In this document: positions 1-8,487 of the stretch, in pieces | Position numbering within the stretch: the stretch's first letter is position 1 | Layout: each line of letters begins with the position of its first letter | Assembly: GCA_023423045.1 (NCBI GenBank) | Contig: JAFAGA010000085.1 | Coordinates: 1 to 64,000 of the forward strand | Reading direction: 5' to 3' | DNA: 64,000 nucleotides | Origin: Bacillota bacterium | Lineage (GTDB): Bacteria; Bacillota; Clostridia; Lachnospirales; Lachnospiraceae | Position numbers and translations under genes: made by a program | Notes under the pieces: generated by a model | What the model saw: only the letters and a program-made list of their open reading frames with translations | What the model was told of the DNA's origin: nothing | The model's database searches: none

Positions 1-83
1 CAACTCTGCTGCCCAAACAGCGGGGCTGTCACAGGAAAAAGACCTTACCCTGCAGCACAGGATGTGGTAAAGGCGGTGGGTAA

Positions 84-1121
84 ATGGAGATACAAGGTCA
101 GAATTTCGGGATTGAAATTGAAATGACCGGGATTACACGAAGCCGCGCCGCCGAGGTGATTGCCGAACATTTCGGCACGACAAAAGAATATGAGGGCAGC
201 TTCTACGATGCCTATTATGCCTGTGACAGCCAGCGGCGCAAATGGAAGGTCATGAGTGACGGCAGTATTGACTGCCAAAAGAAAGACGGCCGCAGAAAAA
301 TCAGCGCCGACAGGAATTACAGCGTGGAGCTGGTCAGTCCCATCTGCCAGTACCAGGATATCGAAACTGTGCAGGAATTGATTCGTAAGCTCCGGGAAGC
401 CGGAGCATTTGTGAATTCCTCCTGCGGTATCCATATCCACATCAATGCCGCCCCCTTTGATGCTCCAAAACTCCGCAATCTGGTCAATATCATGGCGGCC
501 AAGGAGGATATGATTTATAAGGCATTAAAGGTTTCCAGGGGCAGGGAAAACAGCTACTGCCAAAAGATTGACCCTGCCTTTTTAGAGCGGATTAATCGGC
601 AGAAACCCACTACCCTCGACCAACTGAAACGTATCTGGTACAACGGCAATGATGGCAGCCGTGAGCATTATCACCACAGCCGCTACCACTGCCTGAATCT
701 GCACAGCGTGTTCCAGAAAGGCACGGTGGAATTCCGTGCTTTCAACGGTGACCTCCATGCAGGAAAAATAAAAGCGTATGTACAGTTCTGTCTGGCCATG
801 ACTGCACAGGCACTCAACCAGCGGTCGGCAAGCCCGGCAAAAACGCAATCCACCAATGAAAAATATACCTTCCGGGTGTGGCTTTTGCGCCTCGGTATGA
901 TTGGGGATGAATTTAAAACGGCCCGCAAGCATCTGCTGGATCACTTGGAGGGCTGCATCGCATGGAAAGACCCGGCACAGGCCCAAAGGCAAAAAGAACG
1001 GCTGCGGCAGAAGCGTGAAGCGGAGCGGTTACAGGAGCAGAGGCCACCGGAAGAAGCTATGCCGGAAACTGTAATGGAAGCGGAGGATGAACAGTCCTCC
1101 GCTTTTACTATGTCAATGTAA
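84..1121 (+). CDS. Amidoligase family protein (Amidoligase_2-like)
   Basis: The 345-residue protein matches the COOH-NH2 amidoligase family (ATP-dependent amide-bond formation, glutamine-synthetase-like fold). Visible motifs are FGIEIEMTG near residues 8-16, CGIHIHI near 114-120 and GTVEFRAFNG near 213-222, which carry the Glu and His residues expected to bind metal and ATP. The last 60 residues are charged, Glu/Arg-rich and probably coiled. The gene opens a tight + strand run with a gamma-glutamylcyclotransferase-like gene and a cell-wall hydrolase, a pairing that suggests peptide or peptidoglycan side-chain modification during conjugation. That role is inference. A truncated second copy of its first 132 bases lies at 35081. 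Confidence 0.85.
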   Translation: MEIQGQNFGIEIEMTGITRSRAAEVIAEHFGTTKEYEGSFYDAYYACDSQRRKWKVMSDGSIDCQKKDGRRKISADRNYSVELVSPICQYQDIETVQELIRKLREAGAFVNSSCGIHIHINAAPFDAPKLRNLVNIMAAKEDMIYKALKVSRGRENSYCQKIDPAFLERINRQKPTTLDQLKRIWYNGNDGSREHYHHSRYHCLNLHSVFQKGTVEFRAFNGDLHAGKIKAYVQFCLAMTAQALNQRSASPAKTQSTNEKYTFRVWLLRLGMIGDEFKTARKHLLDHLEGCIAWKDPAQAQRQKERLRQKREAERLQEQRPPEEAMPETVMEAEDEQSSAFTMSM

Positions 1122-1131
1122 AGGAGATCGT

Positions 1132-1635
1132 ATGAAAAACAAACTGTATATTGCCTATGGCAGTAACCTCAATCTGCCGCAGATGGCGCAAAGATGCCCC
1201 ACCGCCAAGGTGGTTGGGGCTTCCGAGATCAAGGATTATGCCCTTGTGTTTCGGGGCGGTAGGCACGGTGCGGTGGCTACCATTGAACCTTGTGAGGGCT
1301 CTTCTGTCCCTGTTTTGCTGTGGAAGATCACCCCGAAGGATGAGGCGGCTCTCGACATTTATGAAGGGTTTCCCCGATTTTACGACAAAGAAACCATAGA
1401 ACTCCCGCTGGACGGAAAGACTGTTTCAGCCATGGTCTATGTCATGACTCCGGGACACCGGCTGGGCTATCCCTCCGATTATTATTATAATACCATCCAT
1501 GACGGCTACGAAACCGCGGGGTTTGATACCGCTGTTTTGGAGCAGGCAATCGATTATACCGAGCAGCTCATGGAAGGTGAGCCGGAACCGGAACAGCAAA
1601 ACCTGTTCGGCTTTGGCGGCTTGAAATGGTGGTGA
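1132..1635 (+). CDS. Gamma-glutamylcyclotransferase-like (AIG2/GGCT fold) protein
   Basis: The start is the ATG preceded by AAAGGAG; the longer upstream reading runs back into the amidoligase tail. The N-terminus (LYIAYGSNLN) is the signature substrate-binding loop of the GGCT/AIG2 fold, and Glu in the DIYEGFP segment is placed like the usual catalytic acid. Enzymes of this fold cleave gamma-glutamyl amines and release 5-oxoproline. It lies 10 bases after the amidoligase and 4 bases before the NlpC/P60 gene, so the three are probably co-translated. An amidoligase next to a gamma-glutamyl-bond-cleaving fold suggests paired making and breaking of isopeptide-like bonds; the true substrate is unknown. 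Confidence 0.85.
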   Translation: MKNKLYIAYGSNLNLPQMAQRCPTAKVVGASEIKDYALVFRGGRHGAVATIEPCEGSSVPVLLWKITPKDEAALDIYEGFPRFYDKETIELPLDGKTVSAMVYVMTPGHRLGYPSDYYYNTIHDGYETAGFDTAVLEQAIDYTEQLMEGEPEPEQQNLFGFGGLKWW

Positions 1636-1639
1636 TGGC

Positions 1640-3148
1640 ATGGCAGATCCCGCTACCATTACAGCTATTGCAAAAGCCGCCGCTGCCGCACTCTCGGATG
1701 AACGAATCCGAAAAACCATCGGCTGGATCATTGCCGCCGTCCTGTCCCCGCTCATTTTAGTTATCGTACTGGTCTGCTCCCTGCTCTCCGGCACCACAAA
1801 CCACAACAACACAGCCGTAGAGCTGTGCTTTCATGGCGGTGTGATTCCAGGGAGTATGCCTGCGGATTACAGAGGGCACATCGGGGATATGCGGCAGAGC
1901 TTCACCCTAATAGACGGTGCCATATCCACAGTGAACACAGAGATGGAGGACGGCCACAGCCTTGACGATTACCGAGTCAAGGCTATTTTTTATTCTCTGT
2001 TTTTCGGTGCGGAGTCTCCCTCCCGCTTGGAACACCGGCGATATGTGGACTGCTTCGTCACTTACGAGGAACGCACCCGTACCGTGGAAAACGATGACGG
2101 AACAACCTCGGAGGAAACTTATACCGTGGCTGTTCCCATTTCCTCTCTGCCTGCCATCTACAACAACATCAGGTCACTGTTCGGCAGGGCCATCACTTAT
2201 GACGATCAAGCCAATGCCAACGAAATCTATTACCGTGCTTTATACGGCATCGGTGCGCCCGCCGAGGATGACGATTCCACCATGTGGGAGAATTGGACTC
2301 CAGACCAGCTTGGCGGTTTCTTTTCTGACTTGCCTGTAGGTGAGGTGGGCGCTGAAGCTGTCCGCCTCGGTCTTTCCCGCCTTGGAGATCCCTACTCCCA
2401 AGAGCTGCGCGGACAAGGAAGTTACACCGACTGCAGCTATCTTGTACAGTGGGTGTACAAAAAACTGGGGGTAAACCTCCCCGGTACGGCTGCGGCGCAG
2501 GGCAAATATTGTGTGGACAATGGGCTGACCATTCCTAAATCAAGCCTTGCTCCCGGTGATTTGGTGTTCTGGAGCCACAAGCCCAACGGCCGTTTTATGA
2601 ATATCACTCATGTGGGAATCTACGCCGGGGACGGCAAGGTGGTGGACGCTTCGTCCTCCAGAGGACAGGTCGTCTACCGGGATTTATTCGATTCCGGCAA
2701 ACAGGTTCTGTACGGCAGGCCCTATGCAGACACACAAAAATCCTCTGCCAGCGGATTTGTTTCACCGCTGGGGAATGGATGGCGCTCCATGGTGACCTCC
2801 GAATTCGGCGGCAGGACAGACCCCCTCACAGGGGAATGGGCGGGACATACCGGCCTTGACCTTGGCGCCTCCAAGGGTACCACTATCCGCTCGGCAAAGG
2901 CGGGAACGGTGAAAACGGTGATCTATGGAAGCACGGGCTATGGTTATTATCTGACCATTGACCACGGAAATGGAATGGTCACCTTATACGGACACTGCTC
3001 CCAAATCCTCGTCCGTGAGGGACAGACGGTCAAGGCCGGGGAAACCATTGCAAAGGTGGGTTCCACCGGGCGAAGCACCGGTAACCATCTGCACTTCGAG
3101 GTGAGAGTGGGCGGTGTGCAGAAGAATCCGAGAAACTATTTGCCGTAA
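1640..3148 (+). CDS. Bifunctional cell-wall hydrolase, NlpC/P60 plus M23 peptidase, of the ICE transfer apparatus
   Basis: The 502-residue protein has one membrane segment near residues 29-50, then an extracytoplasmic linker, an NlpC/P60 domain (catalytic Cys in DCSYLVQW near 265, His in ITHVGIY near 323) and a C-terminal M23 domain (HTGLDLG near 404, YGHCS, and NHLHFEV near 484, the zinc-binding HxxxD/HxH set). Conjugative systems of Gram-positive bacteria carry such membrane-anchored peptidoglycan hydrolases to open the wall for the transfer channel, like the NlpC/P60 or lysozyme-type proteins of Tn916 relatives. Two hydrolase types in one chain would cut cross-links and stem peptides. All key residues appear present. 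Confidence 0.93.
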   Translation: MADPATITAIAKAAAAALSDERIRKTIGWIIAAVLSPLILVIVLVCSLLSGTTNHNNTAVELCFHGGVIPGSMPADYRGHIGDMRQSFTLIDGAISTVNTEMEDGHSLDDYRVKAIFYSLFFGAESPSRLEHRRYVDCFVTYEERTRTVENDDGTTSEETYTVAVPISSLPAIYNNIRSLFGRAITYDDQANANEIYYRALYGIGAPAEDDDSTMWENWTPDQLGGFFSDLPVGEVGAEAVRLGLSRLGDPYSQELRGQGSYTDCSYLVQWVYKKLGVNLPGTAAAQGKYCVDNGLTIPKSSLAPGDLVFWSHKPNGRFMNITHVGIYAGDGKVVDASSSRGQVVYRDLFDSGKQVLYGRPYADTQKSSASGFVSPLGNGWRSMVTSEFGGRTDPLTGEWAGHTGLDLGASKGTTIRSAKAGTVKTVIYGSTGYGYYLTIDHGNGMVTLYGHCSQILVREGQTVKAGETIAKVGSTGRSTGNHLHFEVRVGGVQKNPRNYLP

Positions 3149-3217
3149 ACCGGCTGATTTTTTCTTTCTGTTTTGCGGCGCTAACACCCATAAAAAATCA
3201 AAGGGAGGACACTCAAT

Positions 3218-3487
3218 ATGAAAAAAGAAGCCATCACCATACAAATGGATGCCGAAAAACTCCGTGCAGTCAAACGCTACATGGAGAAGAAAGATGCGGA
3301 CTTGGAACAGGAGCTTGGCGACTCATTACAAAAGCTCTATGAAAAATACGTTCCTGCTTCCGTCCGGGAATACATTGACGAGGGGTGCGATGATACCCCT
3401 GCTGCTACAACTTCAGTTAAAAAACAGAAAGAGAAAAACAAAGCATCAACCGCTGTCGATAGCGATTCGGTAAATGCAACACCTTAA
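3218..3487 (+). CDS. DUF6103-like small ICE protein
   Basis: This 89-residue charged protein begins MKKEAITIQMDAEKLRAVKRYM after a strong GGGAGGA site. Residues 8-45 look helical and amphipathic, and the tail is Lys/Thr-rich. The beginning resembles small ribbon-helix-helix-like proteins (DUF6103) that recur next to relaxase genes in Clostridia ICEs. It lies just upstream of the candidate oriT region, so a DNA-binding or accessory role is plausible but not shown. Confidence 0.65.
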   Translation: MKKEAITIQMDAEKLRAVKRYMEKKDADLEQELGDSLQKLYEKYVPASVREYIDEGCDDTPAATTSVKKQKEKNKASTAVDSDSVNATP

Positions 3488-3719
3488 GACTCGCACCCGT
3501 CCACCAGCGTTGCCCCCTGTCCGCCCCTGTGTGGGCTTTTGCAGGGCTGGGCGACAGGTTTACCCACAGCACCGACTAAAACCGATTATGAGGGCTTTGT
3601 GCGGAGGTGTCAGGAAACCGGCTCTCAGCCAAAGATACCGAAATCTCATGCACCCTCTGCGGTCGAAAAAAGAGCAGGATAAAGGCGGGTGGTCGCAAGC
3701 GCCCTACCGCCGCCCACTT

Positions 3720-3743
3720 CGCCCAGCAGTGCTGGGCGTTTTT
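3720..3743 (+). terminator. Intrinsic terminator ahead of the mobilization genes
   Basis: A perfect 9-bp stem (CGCCCAGCA with TGCTGGGCG, one-base loop) is followed by five T. It would end the transcript of the upstream hydrolase/DUF6103 run and isolate the oriT region. Confidence 0.6.
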
Positions 3744-3744
3744 C

Positions 3745-3877
3745 GCACCTTCCTATGAGGTGGTCGGATTACGGCTTTGTCACAGCCGAGGTGGTCGGAA
3801 TCCACGAAAACGTGAAGAAACAAAGGAATTTGCACGGTCACCTCATAGGTCGACACCCAAGAAAGGTCGGATTTCAT
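3745..3877. other. Candidate origin of transfer (oriT) repeat region
   Basis: This non-coding stretch immediately precedes the RHH accessory gene and the relaxase, the usual place for oriT. It holds an 11-bp perfect inverted repeat (CCTATGAGGTG at 3752-3762 and CACCTCATAGG at 3839-3849) and a 12-bp direct repeat (GAGGTGGTCGGA at 3757 and 3788), plus a small hairpin around ACGAAAACGT near 3803. The rest of the 3488-3744 gap shows no gene. The nic site cannot be placed by eye. Confidence 0.5.
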
Positions 3878-4294
3878 ATGAAAAATAATAAGGAACGGAC
3901 AGCGGTCTGGCTGTACCCCGAAACCATGGAACGGCTGGATGGCTGGCTGCCAAAGGACAACTGCAAGAGCCGCAGCGAGTTTATTGAAAAGGCACTCAGC
4001 TTTTACATGGGCTACCTTGGGACGGAGGACATCTCCTCCTACCTCTCAAAAGCTCTGCTTGCATCCATCCAGGGCACACTGCAAAAGACCGAAAACCGGG
4101 TGGCAAACAATCTGTTTCGGCTTTCTGTGGAAATCAGCATGATGATGCATCTGCTGGCAACTACGTTGGAGATTACCGATGAGGAACTGCACCGGCTCCG
4201 CGGCCGGTGCGTTGCCGAGGTAAAACGGACCAGAGGAAAAATCCGTCTGGACGATGCGGTGGATTTCCAGAGCAGCCCTGAGACGGAAGAATAA
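3878..4294 (+). CDS. Ribbon-helix-helix relaxosome accessory protein (MobC-like)
   Basis: The start is the ATG at 3878; the open frame extends further upstream but only this start gives a proper N-terminus (MKNNKERTAVWLYPETMERLDGW). The first 45 residues match a ribbon-helix-helix DNA-binding domain (TAVWLYPETMERLD beta strand, then KSRSEFIEKALSFY helix). The rest is helical. Such proteins bind oriT and help load the relaxase. The stop codon overlaps the start of the relaxase gene, so the two are translationally coupled. Confidence 0.8.
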   Translation: MKNNKERTAVWLYPETMERLDGWLPKDNCKSRSEFIEKALSFYMGYLGTEDISSYLSKALLASIQGTLQKTENRVANNLFRLSVEISMMMHLLATTLEITDEELHRLRGRCVAEVKRTRGKIRLDDAVDFQSSPETEE

Positions 4295-7188
4295 TGGCCC
4301 GCATCATTCTCAAGTGCCCCTACCTCAAAGGAGGAGAAAAGACTGCCGCTCATCTGAACAACCTCGTCAAATATATTGCCACCCGTGACGGTGTAGAAAA
4401 AATGGAAAGCGGTCATAAGCTCTGGCACTCCACAAAAAAACAAAAGGAATTGATTGCACAGATACTCCGGGAGTTTCCTGATGCCCGGGATTTATTTGAG
4501 TATGAGGATTACCTCAAAAACCCCAACCGGGGAAACGCCTCCGAATTTATCACCATTGCACTGGAACAAAGCCTTGATAAAATCGGCAGCCGGGAGAAAT
4601 ATCTGGACTACATTGCAAACCGTCCCCGTGTCGAAAAGTTTGACAGCCATGGTCTGTTCACGGCCGGGGGTGAGCCGCTGGTCTTATCACAGGTTGCTGA
4701 TGAAGTATCCAGTCACACCGGAAATGTGTGGACCCCGATTATTTCTCTCCGTCGTGAGGATGCCGCACGGTTGGGTTATGACAATGCCCCTACGTGGAAG
4801 GCTCTGCTTTCCGAAAAAGCCGTGGAGCTTGCGGAGAATTTAAAAATCCACCCTGACCATCTGAAATGGTACGCCGCTTTCCACAACGAGTCCCACCACC
4901 CTCATATCCACATGGTCTGCTATAGCACCGATCCAAGAGAGGGCTATCTCACGAAACAGGGCATCAAAAAAATGAAGTCCTCTCTGGCAAATGAGATTTT
5001 CCGTCAGGAGCTCATCCCGCTTTACGGGGAAAAGACCCAGCGGCGGGATGACCTGAAGGAACAGGTGGCCGAAGCCATGGGAGAACTGATCCGTCAGATG
5101 AATGGCGGCGTTTTGGTCAGCGAGCGCATGGAGCAGCTCCTCACGCACCTTGCCGAACGTCTGCAAACGGTCAGCGGCAAAAAGCAGTACGGCTATCTGA
5201 AAGCAGACCTGAAAAATGTGGTGGACGAAATTGTGGATGAGCTTGCCAAGGACAGTCGTGTCTCGAAAGCCTACCGCCTGTGGTGGGAAGTCAGGGGCAG
5301 GATCGAATCCATCTACACAGAAACTCCGTCCGAGCGGCCTCCTCTTTCCCGCTGTGATGATTTTAAGCCCATCCGCAACATGGTCATTCAGGAAGCCCTA
5401 ATGATTGGGAACATGACCTTTGAGGAACCGGCATCTGTAGAAACATCCCTGCCGGAGCCGGAGAACGATCTGGAGATGCCCCTCTCTGACATGGCGGATG
5501 AAGAAGATCAGGAACCGGCAGATGATTTCGGGGAACGGTCCTCCATCGATGAAGCCTCTGCCGATAAGGAATCCTCCGCCTCATGGTGGACGGATGGCTA
5601 CAAACAGGCAAAGCAATATTTGTACGGCGATGAGGATGCTGGAATCTCGCAGGACTTTCACAAGGCTCGTGAACTTTTCCTCGCAGAAGCGGATGAAGAT
5701 AATCCCCTTGCACTCTATGACCTTGGTCGAATGTCCGCCGATGGTCTTGGATGCGAAGCGGACGCCGATGAAGCATATCGCTGGTACGAAAAGGCCCTTG
5801 CTGTTTTCCATGCTGCCGAGGAAGAAAAGCCTTGGAAGTACACCGAGTACCGTATCGGCAAAATGTATGCCGCCGGACTTGGCACAGAGCAGGACTATCT
5901 GCAGGCGGCGGATTGGCTCACCCTGTCTGCGAATGAGAATTACAAGTACGCACAGTATTCCCTTGGCGGCCTGTATTCCCTTGGCGGCCTGTATTACCAT
6001 GGCAAAGGCATGGATCAGGATCATGAATCTGCCTTTGCCCTCTATACCCGCTCGGCCAATCAGAGCTTTCCCTATGCCAGCTTCGAGCTTGGTAAAATGT
6101 CGCGGGACGGAATCGGCTGTGTGAAAAATCAGCAGGATTCTGACCGCCGCTTCAAGGAAGCCTTTCTCGGCTTTGTGTCTCTGGAGGAACAGGGCCATGA
6201 CGATAAGCTCCAGTACCGTTTGGGCTGGATGCTTCTGAATGGCATTGGTACAGACAAGGATGAAGCCAGGGCAAAGGAATACTATGAAAAGGCGGCATCC
6301 GTAGGAAACCCCTTTGCCTGCTACCAGCTTGCCAAGCTCATCCTCTCGGATGAAAAGGCACAGCCGCAGGAGGTGGAGAAAGCCCTCGGCTATCTCCGGG
6401 AAGCGGTGGCTGCTGAGAATCCCTATGCCGCATATTTTCTCGGCAAGCTCTACGAAAAGGGACAGCATGTTCCGCAGAATACTGCCGAGGCGGTACGGCT
6501 CTATACAATGTCGGCAGAACAGGACAATGACTTTGCTGCATACCGGCTCGGCAAGCTGTATCTTGGCGGTGAGGGCGTGCTGAAGGATGTGGAGTCCGCC
6601 ATTCTCTGGCTGACCTTTGCCGCCGACAGAAAGAACCAATTTGCTGAATATGCCCTCGGCGTCCTCTACTTCAAGGGGGAGGATGTTCCGAAGGATGTCC
6701 CCAAAGCTCTGGAATACCTGAAACGGTCTGCCGGTCAGGGTAATCAGTTTGCACAGTACCGGCTGGGCAAGATTTATCTTATGGGCGAGGATATGCCAAA
6801 GGATATTCAGACTGCCCTGCAATTTCTGACGGCTGCCGCTGAACAGGGAAATCAGTATGCGCAATACACCCTCGGCAAGCTGTATCTGATGGGAAAGGAT
6901 GTTCCGAAGGACAAGGAAACTGCTGTCCGCTGGTTTACCTTATCGGCAGAGCAGGGCAACATTTACGCTCAGTTTTTCCTCGACCATATGGACGATTTCA
7001 AAGACCCCTCTGTCCTGCTGGCGGGAACACGGCTCCTGCATCACATGAGCCGTGTTTTTGCGGACAACGCTCCGCCGCTGAAACCGCCCGGTCAGCGAAC
7101 CGACCGCAAGCTCCTCCGCAAGCTTCGTGAGAAAAAGCAGGCGCAGGGCCATGCGAGGGATGACCATGAGCAAACCATGTCATTATAA
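4294..7188 (+). CDS. MobP-type relaxase with C-terminal Sel1-like repeats
   Basis: The 964-residue protein starts with a relaxase domain of the MobP3/MobL kind (ARIILKCPYLKGG...). The metal-binding histidine triad is visible as HHPHIHM near residues 202-208, and a Tyr near 47-50 or 98 may be the nicking residue. From about residue 430 to 900 there are roughly 12 Sel1-like repeats of 36 residues, with a recurring LGxxYxxGxxVPKDxxxA pattern. Two neighbouring copies of YSLGGL show a small recent duplication near 5960-5990. The protein would nick oriT and pilot the strand, with the repeats acting as a protein-binding scaffold. The enzymatic assignment is strong; the repeat partner is unknown. Confidence 0.92.
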   Translation: MARIILKCPYLKGGEKTAAHLNNLVKYIATRDGVEKMESGHKLWHSTKKQKELIAQILREFPDARDLFEYEDYLKNPNRGNASEFITIALEQSLDKIGSREKYLDYIANRPRVEKFDSHGLFTAGGEPLVLSQVADEVSSHTGNVWTPIISLRREDAARLGYDNAPTWKALLSEKAVELAENLKIHPDHLKWYAAFHNESHHPHIHMVCYSTDPREGYLTKQGIKKMKSSLANEIFRQELIPLYGEKTQRRDDLKEQVAEAMGELIRQMNGGVLVSERMEQLLTHLAERLQTVSGKKQYGYLKADLKNVVDEIVDELAKDSRVSKAYRLWWEVRGRIESIYTETPSERPPLSRCDDFKPIRNMVIQEALMIGNMTFEEPASVETSLPEPENDLEMPLSDMADEEDQEPADDFGERSSIDEASADKESSASWWTDGYKQAKQYLYGDEDAGISQDFHKARELFLAEADEDNPLALYDLGRMSADGLGCEADADEAYRWYEKALAVFHAAEEEKPWKYTEYRIGKMYAAGLGTEQDYLQAADWLTLSANENYKYAQYSLGGLYSLGGLYYHGKGMDQDHESAFALYTRSANQSFPYASFELGKMSRDGIGCVKNQQDSDRRFKEAFLGFVSLEEQGHDDKLQYRLGWMLLNGIGTDKDEARAKEYYEKAASVGNPFACYQLAKLILSDEKAQPQEVEKALGYLREAVAAENPYAAYFLGKLYEKGQHVPQNTAEAVRLYTMSAEQDNDFAAYRLGKLYLGGEGVLKDVESAILWLTFAADRKNQFAEYALGVLYFKGEDVPKDVPKALEYLKRSAGQGNQFAQYRLGKIYLMGEDMPKDIQTALQFLTAAAEQGNQYAQYTLGKLYLMGKDVPKDKETAVRWFTLSAEQGNIYAQFFLDHMDDFKDPSVLLAGTRLLHHMSRVFADNAPPLKPPGQRTDRKLLRKLREKKQAQGHARDDHEQTMSL

Positions 7189-7203
7189 CGATTGGAGGAT
7201 AAC

Positions 7204-7320
7204 CGTGAAGAAACAGAAAAAGAAAATCAAACAGCCACCCATCAAGGGAAAATTGCTCCAAAGCCAATGCCGTCCTGTAAAAAGGGCGGCTTTTTTTCAT
7301 AGAATCGGCACTCGCCATAG
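7204..7320 (+). CDS. Possible tiny basic ORF, uncertain
   Basis: A GTG start preceded by GGAGG opens a 38-codon Lys/Arg-rich frame (VKKQKKKIKQPP...). Its second half coincides with an intrinsic terminator, so it may be non-coding or a short regulatory peptide. Support is limited to the ribosome-binding site. Confidence 0.2.
7269..7297 (+). terminator. Intrinsic terminator after the relaxase gene
   Basis: A GCCGTCC/GGGCGGC stem (one G-T pair) with an eight-base loop is followed by seven T. Confidence 0.7.
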
Positions 7321-7335
7321 ATAGGAGGTACGCCC

Positions 7336-8280
7336 ATGGGTGTATATGTGCATTTTACGGATGACCAGAAATACCGTGCCAATAATGTGGACCTTGTGGA
7401 CTTTCTCCAGCGGCAGGGCGAGAAGCTGATCTCCAGCGGTCGGGATAAGCGGCTGGCTTCTGACCGCAGTATCACTGTCCGGGGAAACGAGTGGTACGAT
7501 CACTCCGCAGAGAGCGGCGGGTATGCCATTGATTTCGTGCGGAAGTTCTACGAATGCTCTTATCCCGAAGCCGTCACTCTACTGCTGGGCGGTGAGCAGG
7601 GCGAGATTTACAGACCGGCGCAGGAAAAGAAGCAGGAGCCGAAAAAGCCCTTTGCGCTCCCACCGGCGCATACGGATATGCGCCGAGCCTATGCCTATCT
7701 GGTAAAAACCCGGCACATCGGCCGGGAGGTGGTCAGCTTCTTTGCAAAGAAGAAGCTCCTCTATGAAAGCTGCGAAAAATCGAAGGATGGCATGAAGGAA
7801 TACCATAACGCCGTGTTTGTGGGCTTGGATGAAAACGGAGTTGCCCGTCATGCGCACAAGCGCGGAATTTACACCTTGGGGCAGGCGTTTAAAGGAAATG
7901 TGGACGGCTGCGATCCCCGGCACAGCTTTCACTGGCTTGGCGAAAGTGAGCATCTGTATGTTTTTGAAGCGCCGGTGGATATGCTGTCGTTTATCACCCT
8001 GCACCCACAGGACTGGCAGCGGCACAGCTATGTGTCCCTCTGCGGCGTCGGCGATCAGGCAATGCTGTGGATGCTGGAACAGTACCCGCAGCTCCGGCAG
8101 GTCTCGCTATGCTTGGATAACGATGAAGCCGGACACAAAGCAAGCGAACGGCTGAAACAGCAGCTTGCGGAACAGGGGTATACATCCGAGCGGCTCACTT
8201 CACAGGGGAAGGACTGGAATGACGATTTGATAGAAGCGATACAGCAAAAGTCGAGTGGCTTTGAAATGCGGATGGCATAG
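7336..8280 (+). CDS. DUF3991/TOPRIM primase-like protein
   Basis: The 314-residue protein has an N-terminal zinc-finger-less primase-like region (DLVDFLQRQGEKL, SAESGGYAIDFVRKFY) and a C-terminal TOPRIM domain. The TOPRIM Glu lies in FEAPVDMLS near residue 212 and the DxD pair in LCLDNDEAG near 258-262. Such proteins are common in mobile elements and are thought to prime replication of the transferred strand. The start follows GATAGGAGG. It lies between the relaxase and coupling-protein genes as expected for a conjugation module. Confidence 0.88.
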   Translation: MGVYVHFTDDQKYRANNVDLVDFLQRQGEKLISSGRDKRLASDRSITVRGNEWYDHSAESGGYAIDFVRKFYECSYPEAVTLLLGGEQGEIYRPAQEKKQEPKKPFALPPAHTDMRRAYAYLVKTRHIGREVVSFFAKKKLLYESCEKSKDGMKEYHNAVFVGLDENGVARHAHKRGIYTLGQAFKGNVDGCDPRHSFHWLGESEHLYVFEAPVDMLSFITLHPQDWQRHSYVSLCGVGDQAMLWMLEQYPQLRQVSLCLDNDEAGHKASERLKQQLAEQGYTSERLTSQGKDWNDDLIEAIQQKSSGFEMRMA

Positions 8281-8285
8281 CAAAA

Positions 8286-8318
8286 AGGAGCAGTCAAGAG
8301 TATTGACTGCTCCTAAAA
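8286..8318 (-). terminator. Intrinsic terminator, minus-strand orientation
   Basis: A perfect 12-bp stem (AGGAGCAGTCAA with TTGACTGCTCCT) has a T-run only when read on the minus strand. It would stop transcription leaving the RibD_C gene before it runs into the TOPRIM gene. Confidence 0.6.
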
Positions 8319-8321
8319 AGT

Positions 8322-8444
8322 CTGACACTTACAGAAAAAGTTGCACTTGGCAGCTATGCTGATTATGAAAATTTGGCTTGCTCACCAGATCGCAGTTCAT
8401 ATGACCAGACTATGGTAAAGGCAATGGATTTTGAAAAGCTGTAA
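8322..8444 (+). pseudogene. Short C-terminal gene remnant, family not recognised
   Basis: An open 40-codon frame without a usable start ends in AMDFEKL and a stop. It reads like protein sequence (EKVALGSYADYENLACS) and sits where the cargo gene joins the ICE backbone. It is probably the tail of a gene lost on insertion; I do not recognise the family. Confidence 0.35.
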
Positions 8445-8487
8445 CAAACTATATTTTACTATAAATTAATTCTGCAAATTGTCCGTA

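Noticed and set aside
3474..3758. ORF spanning the gap before oriT
   Set aside because: Pro/Arg-rich, contains the terminator hairpin, no ribosome site.
5581..6864. Long minus-strand frame inside the relaxase gene
   Set aside because: It mirrors the Sel1 repeat region in the opposite frame and has no start signal or recognisable motif.
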